Source of the DNA: Gammaproteobacteria bacterium
Lineage (GTDB): Bacteria > Pseudomonadota > Gammaproteobacteria > SZUA-152
Assembly (NCBI GenBank): GCA_021648485.1
Contig: JAKISS010000008.1
Location: 1-64,000 of the forward strand
Direction of reading: 5' to 3'
DNA: 64,000 bases
Below, in pieces: positions 36,395 to 48,309 of this stretch (the first letter of the stretch is position 1; each line of letters starts with the position of its first letter). A model generated the notes under the pieces. The model saw only the letters and a list, made by a program, of their open reading frames with translations, was not told the DNA's origin and did no database searches. The position numbers and the translations under genes were made by a program.

Positions 36395-36673
36395 TTAGGG
36401 CTTTTTTCTCATATGCTTAATTATTAAATCGGCTGTTTCACCAATTGAAGATAATTGCAACCATTCTTCATGGCTAGGGTTTACTGAAAAATGCTTCTTC
36501 AAATCCATAATCATCAATGTGGCATCATCTGTATTCATTTTAAAATCTTTTATTATATCTGTATTTTCATTTACAGATAATTTTTCACTTTCACTTAAGT
36601 ATCCTATATTATCAATAAAAGTTAAAATAACATGTTCAATCACTGCCTCTCTTGTGAGTTTTTCAGTTACCAT
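36395..36673 (-). CDS. Acyl-carrier-like DUF1493-type small protein
   Basis: A 92-residue acidic helical protein with an acyl-carrier-like layout: NENTDIIKDFKMNTDDATLM, then DLKKHFSVNPSHEEW and a final helix GETADLIIKHM. The carrier Ser of an ACP is not present at the expected place (NTDD instead of DS), as in DUF1493 proteins. It lies 9 bp downstream of the frameshifted toxin-like gene, a position typical of immunity genes. The family assignment is from pattern memory only. Confidence 0.5.
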   Translation of the reverse strand: MVTEKLTREAVIEHVILTFIDNIGYLSESEKLSVNENTDIIKDFKMNTDDATLMIMDLKKHFSVNPSHEEWLQLSSIGETADLIIKHMRKKP

Positions 36674-36682
36674 ACCCCACCC

Positions 36683-37235
36683 TCATTGTTTTTTATACAC
36701 ACATTGGCCAATACTAATAACATCAAATACAGCCAACCCAATTGCAGCAAAAGGTAATGCACGACCTATAATTCCAAAAATACGGATTGTTCCAAATGTA
36801 CTTTTAGCAACATTTGCGCTTATAGAGCCAGAGCGTAACCTTGCTCTCGGAAAAAATTTTATACCGTAGTGACTGATCAGATTCGTATACTTACTTGCGT
36901 TGCCATAGACTTCATGCCCTAATTTTATTTTTAATAGGGATGCTGGCAGCTCCAATGATCCCTGCCGCCGCTGTTAAGCCATAATGTTCTTTTGTACAAT
37001 CCCACAAATCATCCACTGTTACGCCATTATCTTTAATGTCAGCTACAGAAGAAAAATATTTAACTGTTTCAAACCCACTTTTATTATTTGATGGCAACAT
37101 TATTATCCCGCCATTATGTCTTGAGTGAAGCACCTCAGCTGCCAGTGCTCCAACATTTGGACTGAAGTCGGCACCACAAAATTTTAGATCCATTATTCCT
37201 GTGTGTATCGCGTGATATATATTAGTTTCTCTCAT
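36683..37235 (-). pseudogene. Frameshifted toxin/effector-like membrane protein
   Basis: Two track ORFs, 36912-37235 (107 aa) and 36683-36955 (90 aa), overlap in different frames and read as one protein. The first ends EHYGLTAAAGIIGAASIPIK and the second continues LGHEVYGNASKYTNLISHYG. The shift falls in the A-rich CCTATTAAAAATAAAATTAGG near 36930. The C-terminal half carries FFPRARLRSGS, RIFGIIGRALPF and a hydrophobic GLAVFDVISIGQCVY helix, reminiscent of C-terminal domains of polymorphic or T6SS-type membrane toxins. Either a broken gene, a sequencing error, or a programmed frameshift; broken gene is most likely. Confidence 0.5.
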
Positions 37236-37294
37236 TTCACTTTACCTCGGCGATTGTTTTTAGCCCTAACAGCTTGATAATGTACAGGCATTTC

Positions 37295-37475
37295 TTAATT
37301 TCCTTTTATAACATCATCAAAATCTACAGACTTATTCATTTCTTTTTTAGTATCAATGTTTTTCAATTCCTCGCGATCAATGATTTTTTCTTCAGCTTTC
37401 GCCAAAAGGATATTTTTCCAGTATTTTTAATACTATTTCCTGTGGAAAATAATTTAAGTTTACTTCTCTCATCAT
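37295..37475 (-). pseudogene. Small frameshifted ORF (about 60 codons)
   Basis: On the minus strand an ATG at 37475 (or 37472) opens MMREVNLNYFPQEIVLKILE, which stops at 37392. A second frame continues with AKAEEKIIDREELKNIDTKK to a TAA at 37295. Joined by a one-base shift near 37398 they give a charged protein of about 60 residues. This is too short for the ORF track. It lies in the decaying AT-rich island and I do not recognise it. Confidence 0.35.
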
Positions 37476-37581
37476 GTACGCATCTTAATTGTTTGTGACG
37501 CCCAATAAATACCACCCGCCCTGAAACAAAACGTAGCCCAAATTATGGCCGAAATCATGAATTATAGTAAACACTCACGGC

Positions 37582-37617
37582 AATAAAAAAGGGCGGTAAA
37601 AACCGCCCTTTTTTATT
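37582..37617 (-). terminator. Strong rho-independent terminator of the atp operon
   Basis: AATAAAAAAGGGCGG pairs with CCGCCCTTTTTTATT over 15 bp around a 6-base loop. It lies 19 bases past the atpC stop on the minus strand, with T runs on both strands so it can work in either direction. Confidence 0.93.
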
Positions 37618-37635
37618 GCTTGTTTATCAATGAAT

Positions 37636-38064
37636 CTACCGACCGACTTTTTTCCGCAAACGGGAAATAGCCTGCAACTGTGCCATGGCTTCGGCAAGCT
37701 CTGCCGATGCAGCCGCATAGTCGATCTCGCCTTTCTGATCAGCCAACAGTTTTTCAGCACGCTCCTTGGCTTCAAGCGCTGCGGCTTCATCAATGTCGCC
37801 AGCACGTTGAGCGGTATCCGCCAGAATCGTCACAGCTTCGGGCTGAATTTCCAGCATACCGCCGGATACGTATAACACAATTTCATCATCACCCTGTTCG
37901 GTGATAATGCGCACTTCACCGGGTTTAATGCGTGTCATCAGGGGCGCGTGACGGGGCATGATGCCCAGATCACCCATCGCTCCCGGCGCAAACAGCATGG
38001 TCGCTGGCCCGGAAAAAATTTCCTCTTCAGCGCTCACAACGTCTACATGCATAGTCATCGCCAT
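37636..38064 (-). CDS. atpC: ATP synthase F1 subunit epsilon
   Basis: The 142-residue epsilon subunit has the N-terminal beta-sandwich ([40 protein letters not shown]) and a C-terminal helical hairpin ([20 protein letters not shown]). It couples the gamma rotor to the c-ring and can inhibit ATP hydrolysis. Last gene of the operon, 38 bp after atpD, followed by a strong terminator. Confidence 0.96.
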   Translation of the reverse strand: MAMTMHVDVVSAEEEIFSGPATMLFAPGAMGDLGIMPRHAPLMTRIKPGEVRIITEQGDDEIVLYVSGGMLEIQPEAVTILADTAQRAGDIDEAAALEAKERAEKLLADQKGEIDYAAASAELAEAMAQLQAISRLRKKVGR

Positions 38065-38102
38065 AACCTCTCTCCTTACTTAACGAACTTTTTTGTGACG
38101 AC

Positions 38103-39527
<1,425 letters not shown>

Positions 39528-39577
39528 TTATTCGCTAAACGTTTTCACTAATAGCCTGCTGCTGGGAATCCCTTGGA

Positions 39578-40438
39578 TCAAACCGCTGCGGCACCACTGA
39601 CGATCTCGGAAATTTCCTGAGTGATCGCTGCCTGACGGGCCTTGTTATAGGCCAGGTTCAATTCATCAATAATATCACCGGCGTTATCCGATGCGGATTT
39701 CATTGCGACCATCCGTGCTGATTGCTCGCAAGCAACATTTTCCACGGCGGCCTGATAGACCAGCGATTCGACGTAACGTGTCAGCAAGTCGGTAATGACT
39801 TCTTTCGCTTCCGGCTCATAGAGATAGTCCCAGTGATGGGCATATTCTTTCTCTTCTTTAGCTTCAATCGGCAGCAGCTGATCAATGGTGGGCGTCTGAC
39901 TCATGGTGCTAACGAATTCGTTATACACCACAAACAAACGGTCAATCGTGCCATTATCATAGGCATCCAGCATCACCTTGATGGTGCCAAACATATCGTT
40001 AATGCGTGGGGCATCACCCAGGTGGCTGGTTTCCGCAGTAATGTTACTGCCCAGCCGTTTGAAAAAAGCGGTGCCCTTGGAGCCCATGGTACAAACATCA
40101 ATGCCCACACCTTTTGCATCCCATTCTCTCAGTGATCTCAGGGTGGTGCGGAACAGGTTGGCGTTCAATCCTCCGCACAGACCTCGATCACTGGAGACGA
40201 TAATAAAACCGACACGCTTCACTTCACGATCCTGCATGTAGGAATGTTTGTACTCCGGATGTGATTGCGCCAGATGATGGATCACATTGCGAATTTTTTT
40301 CGCATAAGGACGCGAGGCCGCCATGCGATCCTGCGCCTTACGCATTTTACTCGCGGCCACCATTTCCATCGCACGCGTGATTTTTTGCGTATTCTGGATA
40401 CTTTTGACCTTTGTGCGTATCTCTTTACCGACTGCCAT
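39578..40438 (-). CDS. atpG: ATP synthase F1 subunit gamma
   Basis: The 286-residue rotor shaft of F1. It starts [20 protein letters not shown] and keeps [17 protein letters not shown] near residue 78. The C-terminal coiled-coil helix [20 protein letters not shown] leads to [21 protein letters not shown], the standard end of gamma. It lies 61 bp after atpA. Confidence 0.97.
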   Translation of the reverse strand: MAVGKEIRTKVKSIQNTQKITRAMEMVAASKMRKAQDRMAASRPYAKKIRNVIHHLAQSHPEYKHSYMQDREVKRVGFIIVSSDRGLCGGLNANLFRTTLRSLREWDAKGVGIDVCTMGSKGTAFFKRLGSNITAETSHLGDAPRINDMFGTIKVMLDAYDNGTIDRLFVVYNEFVSTMSQTPTIDQLLPIEAKEEKEYAHHWDYLYEPEAKEVITDLLTRYVESLVYQAAVENVACEQSARMVAMKSASDNAGDIIDELNLAYNKARQAAITQEISEIVSGAAAV

Positions 40439-40499
40439 GCCTATCTCCTAACAGAAAGCTCCTAACGGAAAGCTCCTAACCTTAAATCTCGCGCTTAGC

Positions 40500-42041
40500 T
40501 TAATAGGTGCCGGATGTTTTAAACTTCTCGATAGCCGTCCGCATTTCAGCGGCGATGTCATCGTTAAAGTCCCCGTTCGCATCAATTTTCGCGAGCAGAT
40601 CGGCATTATTGGAACGCAAGAAGGAATGCAGTGCCGCTTCAAAATCTACAACCTTTTTCACGTCAACATCATCGATGAAACCTTCGTTAGCGGCAAACAG
40701 TGAGCATGCCATTTCAGCCACTGACAGCGGCGCATACTGCAACTGTTTCATCAGCTCGGTCACACGTTGTCCACGTTCAATCTGCTTCCGCGTGGTTTCG
40801 TCCAGGTCGGATGCAAACTGCGCAAAGGCCGCCAACTCACGATACTGTGCCAAGTCGAGACGCACGCCACCACCCAGCTTTTTAATGATCTTGGTTTGTG
40901 CAGCACCACCCACACGAGACACCGACAGACCGGCATTAATAGCCGGACGGATACCCGCGTTGAACAAGTCAGCTTCCAGGAAGATCTGGCCATCGGTGAT
41001 GGAGATCACGTTGGTGGGCACGAAGGCGGACACGTCACCAGCCTGAGTTTCGATGATCGGCAGCGCGGTCAAAGAGCCCGTCTTGCCTTTCACTTCGCCC
41101 TTGGTAAGGCGTTCAACTTCCTTTGCATTGATGCGCGACGCACGTTCCAGCAAACGGGAATGTAAATAGAATACGTCACCGGGATAAGCTTCACGACCTG
41201 GCGGACGACGCAGCAACAGGGAGACTTGGCGATAAGCCCACGCCTGTTTAGTCAGATCATCATAAACGATCAAGGCATCTTCGCCACGATCACGATAATA
41301 TTCGCCCATGGTACAACCGGAATAAGGGGCAATATACTGCATGGCCGCAGGATCAGCCGCCGTCGCAGCGACAATAATGGTATGTGCCAACGCTCCGTGC
41401 TCTTCCAGTTTGCGCACCACGGCGGCAACAGAAGAAGCCTTTTGACCAATGGCGACATAGACGCATTTAACGCCGGTACCTTTCTGGTTGATGATGGCAT
41501 CAATGGCGACTGCTGTCTTGCCAGTCTGACGGTCACCGATAATCAGCTCACGCTGACCCCGACCTACAGGCACCATGGCATCGATGGCTTTCAGTCCTGT
41601 TTGCACAGGCTGATCCACTGATTTACGTTCAATAACGCCCGGGGCGACTTTTTCGATAGGCTCCTGACTGGCGGCATCAATCGGGCCTTTGCCGTCGATA
41701 GGGTTACCCAGCGAGTCAACCACCCGACCCAACAAACCCGGGCCCACTGGCACTTCCAGGATACGACCCGTACATTTAACCTTGTCACCTTCGGTAATGT
41801 GCTCATAAGCACCCAGCACCACAGCACCTACAGAGTCTTGCTCCAGGTTCAACGCCATGCCGAAAGTGTTACCGGGGAATTCAATCATCTCACCCAGCAT
41901 CACGTCAGACAGGCCATGCACACGCACAATACCATCAGTAATACTGACGACAGTACCTTCGTTACGCGCCTCGGTGGAGACATCAAAATTTTCGATTCGT
42001 TTTTTAATCAGCTCACTGATTTCAGACGGATTTAATTGCAT
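40500..42041 (-). CDS. atpA: ATP synthase F1 subunit alpha
   Basis: The 513-residue non-catalytic nucleotide-binding subunit. It opens [20 protein letters not shown], has the P-loop [15 protein letters not shown] near residue 169, [29 protein letters not shown] near residue 280 and the alpha-specific end with FKTSGTY. Length equals that of E. coli. It lies 53 bp after atpH. Confidence 0.98.
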   Translation of the reverse strand: MQLNPSEISELIKKRIENFDVSTEARNEGTVVSITDGIVRVHGLSDVMLGEMIEFPGNTFGMALNLEQDSVGAVVLGAYEHITEGDKVKCTGRILEVPVGPGLLGRVVDSLGNPIDGKGPIDAASQEPIEKVAPGVIERKSVDQPVQTGLKAIDAMVPVGRGQRELIIGDRQTGKTAVAIDAIINQKGTGVKCVYVAIGQKASSVAAVVRKLEEHGALAHTIIVAATAADPAAMQYIAPYSGCTMGEYYRDRGEDALIVYDDLTKQAWAYRQVSLLLRRPPGREAYPGDVFYLHSRLLERASRINAKEVERLTKGEVKGKTGSLTALPIIETQAGDVSAFVPTNVISITDGQIFLEADLFNAGIRPAINAGLSVSRVGGAAQTKIIKKLGGGVRLDLAQYRELAAFAQFASDLDETTRKQIERGQRVTELMKQLQYAPLSVAEMACSLFAANEGFIDDVDVKKVVDFEAALHSFLRSNNADLLAKIDANGDFNDDIAAEMRTAIEKFKTSGTY

Positions 42042-42094
42042 TTTCTTTATTTCCTCTATTGGCGGTTCGTAACTGTCATTAATCGCAGTCAGCG

Positions 42095-42631
42095 TTATCC
42101 CGCCAGTTCCACGGAAAGCTTGTTTAGTTGGCCGCTCACTGAACCATCAATCACCATATCGCCTGCTTTGATAATGGCACCTCCCATGAGGGATTCGTCC
42201 ACAGTGCATTTGAGCGACACTTCACGCCCCAGCCGTGCTTTGAGTTTTTGAGCGATCATCGTTTGTTGTTTCGCACTGACTTTCTGTGCTGAAACCATTT
42301 CCGCTTCGACGGTTTTTTCCGCTTCCGCTTTCAGGGTTTCAAATTGCACAGTGATTTCAGCGATCACGTCCATACGACGATTTTCTGCCAGCAGCTTGAT
42401 CAGATTACAGCCGGAATCGGTCATCACATCGCCTGCAACATCAATAATCAACTGCGCCAATTGCGCTTTGTTAACACTGGTGTTACCGATAATGCGCCGC
42501 ATGTCTGCATCCGTCGCAATAAGTGCCACAGTTTGCAACGCGGCTGACCATTCCTTCAGCTGGCTTTTGGCATGAGCCAACTGAAAAACCGCTTCGGCAT
42601 AAGGTCGGGCAATGGTGGATTTCTCAGCCAT
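42095..42631 (-). CDS. atpH: ATP synthase F1 subunit delta
   Basis: The 178-residue delta subunit joins the top of alpha3beta3 to the peripheral stalk. It starts [17 protein letters not shown], the standard delta beginning, and ends with the C-terminal motif [20 protein letters not shown]. It starts 3 bp after the atpF stop. Confidence 0.96.
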   Translation of the reverse strand: MAEKSTIARPYAEAVFQLAHAKSQLKEWSAALQTVALIATDADMRRIIGNTSVNKAQLAQLIIDVAGDVMTDSGCNLIKLLAENRRMDVIAEITVQFETLKAEAEKTVEAEMVSAQKVSAKQQTMIAQKLKARLGREVSLKCTVDESLMGGAIIKAGDMVIDGSVSGQLNKLSVELAG

Positions 42632-42634
42632 GGC

Positions 42635-43105
42635 CTAAATCTCTGCCGCCAGATCGTTCAACAGGGCATCGTGCGACTTGCTGTCGATTTCACGTTTCAG
42701 CACTTTCTCGGCACCTGCAACGGCAAGTACGGCCACCTGGGCACGAAGCGCTTCTTTGGCCTGATTCACTTCACGTTCAACCTCTGCATTAGCCGCAGCC
42801 ACAATACGCTCACCTTCGGTGCGTGCTGTTTCTTTGGCTTCTTCAACGATTTCGGATGCCCGTTTCTGACTTTGCGCCACAACCTCACCCGCCTGATCCT
42901 TGGCTTCTTTGAGAAGCTCAAGCGCTTTCTTTTTGGCAAGCTCTTCTTCATGCTTGCCTTTTTCAGCGGCGGCAAGACCATCAGCGATACGCTTTTGGCG
43001 TGCCTCCATGATCCCGGACAGAGGGCCCCACATAACTCTGTTGACAAACCAGATCAACAAGACGAACGCAATCATTTGCGCAAAAAGGGTTACTGTAATA
43101 TTCAC
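42635..43105 (-). CDS. atpF: ATP synthase Fo subunit b
   Basis: The 156-residue peripheral stalk subunit has one N-terminal membrane helix ([21 protein letters not shown]) and a long charged coiled coil ([20 protein letters not shown]). The length and layout match E. coli AtpF. It is 84 bp after atpE. Confidence 0.97.
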   Translation of the reverse strand: MNITVTLFAQMIAFVLLIWFVNRVMWGPLSGIMEARQKRIADGLAAAEKGKHEEELAKKKALELLKEAKDQAGEVVAQSQKRASEIVEEAKETARTEGERIVAAANAEVEREVNQAKEALRAQVAVLAVAGAEKVLKREIDSKSHDALLNDLAAEI

Positions 43106-43189
43106 TGTTTCATTCCTCCCGGTTTATCTCTGCCCACACATGCGGCAGGTCATCACCAAGTTAGTAGCCTTACTTTAATCAAATAAATA

Positions 43190-43477
43190 TTAAAGTGCGC
43201 CGATAGCGGCAGCCAAGGCACCAACGAAGGGGTTAGCAAACAGGAACCACATGGCAAACGCCAGAATGATGAACGGGAAAGATTCCATCAGGCCCGCAAA
43301 GATGAACATGTTAGTCATCAATACAGGACGCATTTCAGGCTGGCGTGCAATACCTTCGAGGGTTTTGGCACAGATCAGGCCCCAACCGATTGCGGAACCC
43401 AGACCGGCAGCGGCCAGAATTACACCCACACCCACGGCAGTGTAAGCATAAATCATCGCGATCATATCAGGTGTCAT
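43190..43477 (-). CDS. atpE: ATP synthase Fo subunit c
   Basis: The 95-residue c-ring subunit has two membrane helices joined by the ARQPE loop. The ion-binding carboxylate is Glu in IFAGLMESFPFI. The first helix (GVILAAAGLGSAIGWGLI) has no Gln at the position used for sodium coupling, which suggests a proton ring; that is an inference. Confidence 0.97.
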   Translation of the reverse strand: MTPDMIAMIYAYTAVGVGVILAAAGLGSAIGWGLICAKTLEGIARQPEMRPVLMTNMFIFAGLMESFPFIILAFAMWFLFANPFVGALAAAIGAL

Positions 43478-43620
43478 TGTTACTCTCCTATCAACGTAAA
43501 GTTATAAAAATTTAAAACCGATTAAAAAACTTATTTTTTCAAAACATTAAAACATAACTCTTTTTCAACAAGACACCTTTTGCAAAGCATCCCGCAAAAA
43601 TTCATCTGCAAATCTGTTGA

Positions 43621-44454
<834 letters not shown>

Positions 44455-44463
44455 TTAACGTTT

Positions 44464-44925
44464 TCAATCCGGGCTGCCCGCCGCTTTCCGGTCGCGCACA
44501 CCCATCAAATAACTGGCTTGTGCCAGGGCGAAGCCGGTAAAAACGGCCATCGCGTCGAGCTTCAATAATCCCAGCCCGATACCCAGCAACACAATCACTG
44601 CCGCAAATCGCACCACGGCACCAATATATAAAATCATCATGCTCTGTTTGGGATCACTCAGCGCAATCGCATTTGCGCGCTTAAAGCCCCCGATTGATAT
44701 CAGGGCGAGTACCACGCTGGACAGACCGCCATAACCGGCCGACAACGCCTTCCACAAACTTTCTTCAGCGCTCGCGCCAAAGAACACAACCGCGATAAGC
44801 AACGTCATCGACAGCTGAACCACAACAACCCGTCGCGCTTTTCCCGCAAGCCCTTTATCGATACTGTTCATCGGACTCTTCGCTACGCTGTTCGCTGTGG
44901 AAATATCACTGCATTTTTGGGTCAT
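44464..44925 (-). CDS. atpI: ATP synthase subunit I
   Basis: A 153-residue membrane protein with four helices at the head of the atp operon, of the AtpI/UncI family thought to help c-ring assembly. It has the ATP synthase I pattern AGYGGLSSVVLALISIGGF and GIGLGLLKLDAMAVFTGFALAQASYLM. The start at 44925 overlaps the AtpZ-like gene by 20 bp; Met19 (44871) is an alternative. Confidence 0.85.
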   Translation of the reverse strand: MTQKCSDISTANSVAKSPMNSIDKGLAGKARRVVVVQLSMTLLIAVVFFGASAEESLWKALSAGYGGLSSVVLALISIGGFKRANAIALSDPKQSMMILYIGAVVRFAAVIVLLGIGLGLLKLDAMAVFTGFALAQASYLMGVRDRKAAGSPD

Positions 44926-45118
44926 TCAACAACCTGTATACTTTCAGAAACCCGCCCACCAGACCCATGCCACCAAACATCAGCATAAAAACCGGCGCAG
45001 TCCCTAACCAGCCATCCAGCCAGTAGCCCAGTAAAAAACCGGCAACAACCATTGAGCTGAGCATGGTGCCAACACTGATCAATAACAGTCCGGGGCCTTT
45101 TGTTTTACTTTTGGCCAT
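44906..45118 (-). CDS. atpZ: AtpZ/AtpI-like small membrane protein
   Basis: From the ATG at 45118 the product has 70 residues with two membrane helices: LLLISVGTMLSSMVVAGFLL and APVFMLMFGGMGLVGGFLKV, joined by GYWLDGWLG. This is the AtpZ/putative F0F1-ATPase subunit pattern (Ca2+/Mg2+ transporter family). First gene of the atp operon, overlapping atpI. The track start (45196) adds 26 residues without homology. Confidence 0.8.
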   Translation of the reverse strand: MAKSKTKGPGLLLISVGTMLSSMVVAGFLLGYWLDGWLGTAPVFMLMFGGMGLVGGFLKVYRLLNDPKMQ

Positions 45119-45496
45119 CGACAACCCTGCAAGACCGGAGCACATCTGTACGACTTGAAAGTACCCCAAAATTGGGCACGAAGTATAACCAGCCACCTTG
45201 CTCCCGGCAAGCCGCTATGTGGAGATATTTAGCCCCTCGCCACATTAATTGGATTTTTTCGGCCCCGTACTGGATCGGGCTCACTGTTTACTAATCACCA
45301 TTTTTCGATGCTACGACTGCTGCAAGTGATGTATTGTATCAGCTTGGAAAGCACTGTTTACAACTGGCCATTCCCGGCGTTCGCTCATAGCCGAGTCCTG
45401 TTTGAGTCTGCTGACTGATCCCACCAGCCCTTTCAACAGGGACTTTCAAAGTGTTTGCTGAGATATAGCCAGTGCCGGCTGACGTGGTCCAATAGA
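45119..45496. other. Upstream region of the atp operon, no gene seen
   Basis: No credible gene lies in these 378 bases. The part next to 45118 should hold the atp promoter; I cannot point to clear -35/-10 boxes. Further out the sequence is unremarkable up to the IS3 remnant. Confidence 0.4.
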
Positions 45497-46178
45497 TTTG
45501 TACACCCCAGTTAAGGATAATTATCTTAACTGAGGAAAGTAAAAATGACGCCACGAAAGAAATATTCGAAAGAATTTAAATTGGATGCAGTGAGTCTGGT
45601 AACAGATCAGGGCTATCCACGGACAGAAGCGGCGAGAAGCCTGGATATCAATGCTGGGTCGCTGGGTAAAGGAGCAGCAGGCAGATGATAGTCAGGCGTT
45701 TCGAGGGAATGGCAAGCTGACACCGGAGTTGGAAGAAATCAAGAAACTCAGAGGCCAGGTGAAACGCTTGCAGATGGAGAACGACATCTTAAAAAAAGCG
45801 ACGGTATTCTTTGCAGCAGAAACGAAATGAAATATTCGTTCATCACCCAGCATAAGAATACCTGGCCTGTCAGCCTGCAGTGCAGGGTATTGAGTGTGAA
45901 TCGTAGTGATTACTATCACTATCAGGCAAAAATGCTCAATCGACCGGATGACTCAGAGCATCAGGAAATGATTGACTGGGTAAAAGATATTGCTGAGAGT
46001 TCCAAGTATAGCTGCGGCAGCCGTCGGATGAAAAAGGCCTTGTATGCATCGGGATATCCTGTCAGTCGCAACAAGGCAAGAAAGCTGATGAAAGAAGCCA
46101 ATGTAAAGGCACGACAGCGCAAGAAGTTCAAAGTGACGACCAACAGCAATCACAAGCACCCGGTGTTTGATAATCTAC
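45497..46178 (+). mobile_element. IS3-family insertion sequence remnant
   Basis: The left end begins around TGTACACCCCAGTTAAGGAT, close to the TGTACT-type ends of IS3 elements. Two overlapping ORFs follow, one frameshifted and the other truncated. The right end is lost, so the element cannot move by itself. Coordinates at both edges are approximate. Confidence 0.8.
45545..45830 (+). pseudogene. IS3 OrfA with a frameshift
   Basis: MTPRKKYSKEFKLDAVSLVT opens a standard IS3-type OrfA with the helix-turn-helix. At about 45654 the frame breaks: the reading frame runs into a stop while the right sequence (LGRWVKEQQADDSQAFRG, then ILKKATVFFAAETK) continues one frame over. The ATG of OrfB overlaps its stop. 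Confidence 0.85.
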
Positions 46179-46195
46179 GGTTTGGGCCAGGGTAA
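45827..46195 (+). pseudogene. IS3 OrfB, truncated before the DDE domain
   Basis: MKYSFITQHKNTWPVSLQCR with SCGSRRMKKALYASGYPVSR and the RRKKFKVTT-type motif (RQRKKFKVTTNSNHKHPVF) is the N-terminal HTH_21 part of an IS3 transposase. The chain leaves the family after HPVFDNL, so the rve (DDE) catalytic domain is absent. The last codons come from flanking DNA. Confidence 0.85.
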
Positions 46196-46382
46196 TCTCT
46201 GGCTGTTCAACGACATCGCCCCCGCCCACTGGTTTTACAGCAACCACCCAGAGCATTTTTTCGATGGCATGGATTGTTTGAATGAACGTGACGCCAGTCA
46301 GCTGGAAGAGCGCGTCAAAGCCATCATGGAACACTTGCCCTGGGCCAGCACATCCTTGATGCCGAATCCTTGCATACAATAA
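46179..46382 (+). pseudogene. 3' fragment of an unknown gene next to the IS remnant
   Basis: The frame reading YGLGQGNLWLFNDIAPAHWF then DASQLEERVKAIMEHLPW to the TAA at 46382 looks like real protein sequence (balanced composition, no low complexity). It has no start of its own and begins at the point where IS3 homology stops. Probably the C-terminal end of a gene destroyed by the insertion. Family not recognised. Confidence 0.45.
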
Positions 46383-46680
46383 CGCTGTTTTTATAAAAAT
46401 TGATGCTCGCGTATAATCACTTCCAGCGGAGAAGGCGTTCCGCCCATAAATTGCCGAAAAAAACAGTTAACCTATTGTTTTTTATGAATTTATGCCCGAG
46501 ATACCATTTGGTTCTCTGTCAAAAACGGTGTTAATACCTGCACTGAGACAACTGAGATTTTTTAAATATGCCAGCGCATGCTGTTTTTAGCATTCGCCTA
46601 TTTTCCCCACCGGGCAAACTATTATCGTGTACGGAATCATCTGTATACGTCACTCAATTATTTTTTACAGGAAGAATATC

Positions 46681-48270
46681 GTGTTATCCACTGCAAATAT
46701 TACTATGCAATTTGGTGCCAAGCCATTGTTTGAAGACATTTCCGTTAAGTTTAGTGATGGTAATCGTTATGGGCTGATCGGTGCCAACGGTTGCGGCAAG
46801 TCCACACTAATGAAAATTTTAGGCGGTGACCTGGAGCCTTCTGCAGGCAATATTTCAAAAAATCCCAACGAACGTATTGGCAAGCTGAGGCAGGATCAGT
46901 TCGCGTACGAGGAATTCAGCGTAATTGATACGGTGATTATGGGCCACGAGGAACTGTGGAAGGTGAAATCTGAACGTGATGCCATTTATGCCAATCCGGA
47001 AATGAGTGAGGAGGATGGCATGCGGGCTGCTGATCTTGAACATGATTTTGCCGAGATGGATGGTTATACCGCCGAGGCACGGGCCGGTGAATTACTGCTG
47101 GGTGTGGGCATCCCTGTTGAGCAGCATTTCGGCCCTATGAGTGAAGTAGCGCCGGGTTGGAAGCTGCGGGTATTGCTGACACAGGTTTTGTTTTCAGAGC
47201 CTGATATCATGTTACTGGATGAGCCTACCAATAACCTGGATATCAATACCATTGGCTGGCTGGAAGGGGTGTTAAACGAGCGCAATTGCACGATGATCAT
47301 CATTTCCCATGATCGTCATTTTTTGAACAGTGTGTGTACGCACATGGCCGATCTGGATTACGGTGAACTGCGTATTTATCCCGGTTCCTATGATGAGTAT
47401 ATGACGGCAGCCACACAGGCCAGTGAACAACTGACTTCAGACAATGCCAAGAAGAGCGCGCAGATTGCCGAACTTAAAGCTTTTGTCAGTCGATTTTCCG
47501 CCAATGCGTCAAAATCAAAACAGGCGACATCACGCGCTAAACAAATTGATAAAATTCAATTGGCAGAAGTAAAGCCTTCCAGTCGGCAAAGTCCTTTTAT
47601 TCGTTTTGAGCAGGATAAAAAGCTTCATCGCCTGGCTCTGGAGGTGGAAAACCTTGGAAAACACTTTGATGAAGACCTGTTTTCGGGACTCAATCTTACG
47701 GTGGAAGTGGGTGAGCGTATTGCAATAATCGGCCCCAACGGTATTGGTAAATCAACGTTGTTGAAATGTCTGGTCGGTGATCTGGAACCCTCTACCGGAA
47801 AAGTGAAATGGTCGGAAAATGCGAATATCGGTTATTACGCGCAGGACCATGCTGCTGATTTTGAAGAGCGTAAAAATTTATATGACTGGATGGACCAGTG
47901 GGGAAAAGAGAGTGATGACGAACAGGTTATCCGTGGCACTCTGGGGCGTATGCTGTTTTCACAGAATGATATCAATAAGACAGTTGACATTATTTCCGGC
48001 GGCGAACAGGGACGCATGCTGTTTGGTAAATTAATGCTGCAACGCCCTAATATTTTGTTATTGGATGAGCCGACTAACCACTTGGATATGGAGTCGATTG
48101 AATCACTCAATCTGGCCTTGGAAAACTATCCTGGCACATTGCTTTTTGTCAGTCATGACCGTGAATTTGTCTCTTCCATTGCGACACGTATTATCGAGTT
48201 GACACCTACCGGTATTGTCGATATTCATGGCACTTATGAAGAATACCTGCGTAACAAAAATGCGAATTGA
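46681..48270 (+). CDS. ybiT: ABC-F ATPase YbiT
   Basis: A 529-residue soluble protein with two ABC domains and no membrane part, of the ABC-F group that acts on ribosomes. It follows E. coli YbiT closely: [20 protein letters not shown] at the start, Walker [10 protein letters not shown] and GPNGIGKST, the linker [20 protein letters not shown] and the signatures [13 protein letters not shown] and [13 protein letters not shown]. The GTG at 46681 is the best start; the track's additional 18 codons have no homology. dbpA follows 39 bp on. Confidence 0.95.
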   Translation: MLSTANITMQFGAKPLFEDISVKFSDGNRYGLIGANGCGKSTLMKILGGDLEPSAGNISKNPNERIGKLRQDQFAYEEFSVIDTVIMGHEELWKVKSERDAIYANPEMSEEDGMRAADLEHDFAEMDGYTAEARAGELLLGVGIPVEQHFGPMSEVAPGWKLRVLLTQVLFSEPDIMLLDEPTNNLDINTIGWLEGVLNERNCTMIIISHDRHFLNSVCTHMADLDYGELRIYPGSYDEYMTAATQASEQLTSDNAKKSAQIAELKAFVSRFSANASKSKQATSRAKQIDKIQLAEVKPSSRQSPFIRFEQDKKLHRLALEVENLGKHFDEDLFSGLNLTVEVGERIAIIGPNGIGKSTLLKCLVGDLEPSTGKVKWSENANIGYYAQDHAADFEERKNLYDWMDQWGKESDDEQVIRGTLGRMLFSQNDINKTVDIISGGEQGRMLFGKLMLQRPNILLLDEPTNHLDMESIESLNLALENYPGTLLFVSHDREFVSSIATRIIELTPTGIVDIHGTYEEYLRNKNAN

Positions 48271-48309
48271 GTTTTTGTTGTTTTATTTTTTACATCACAT
48301 CGGTTATTC

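Noticed and set aside
37274-37498. 74-residue ORF on the plus strand near the atp terminator
   Set aside because: Phe-rich low-complexity translation of AT-rich DNA; the minus strand holds a more protein-like frame (37295-37475).
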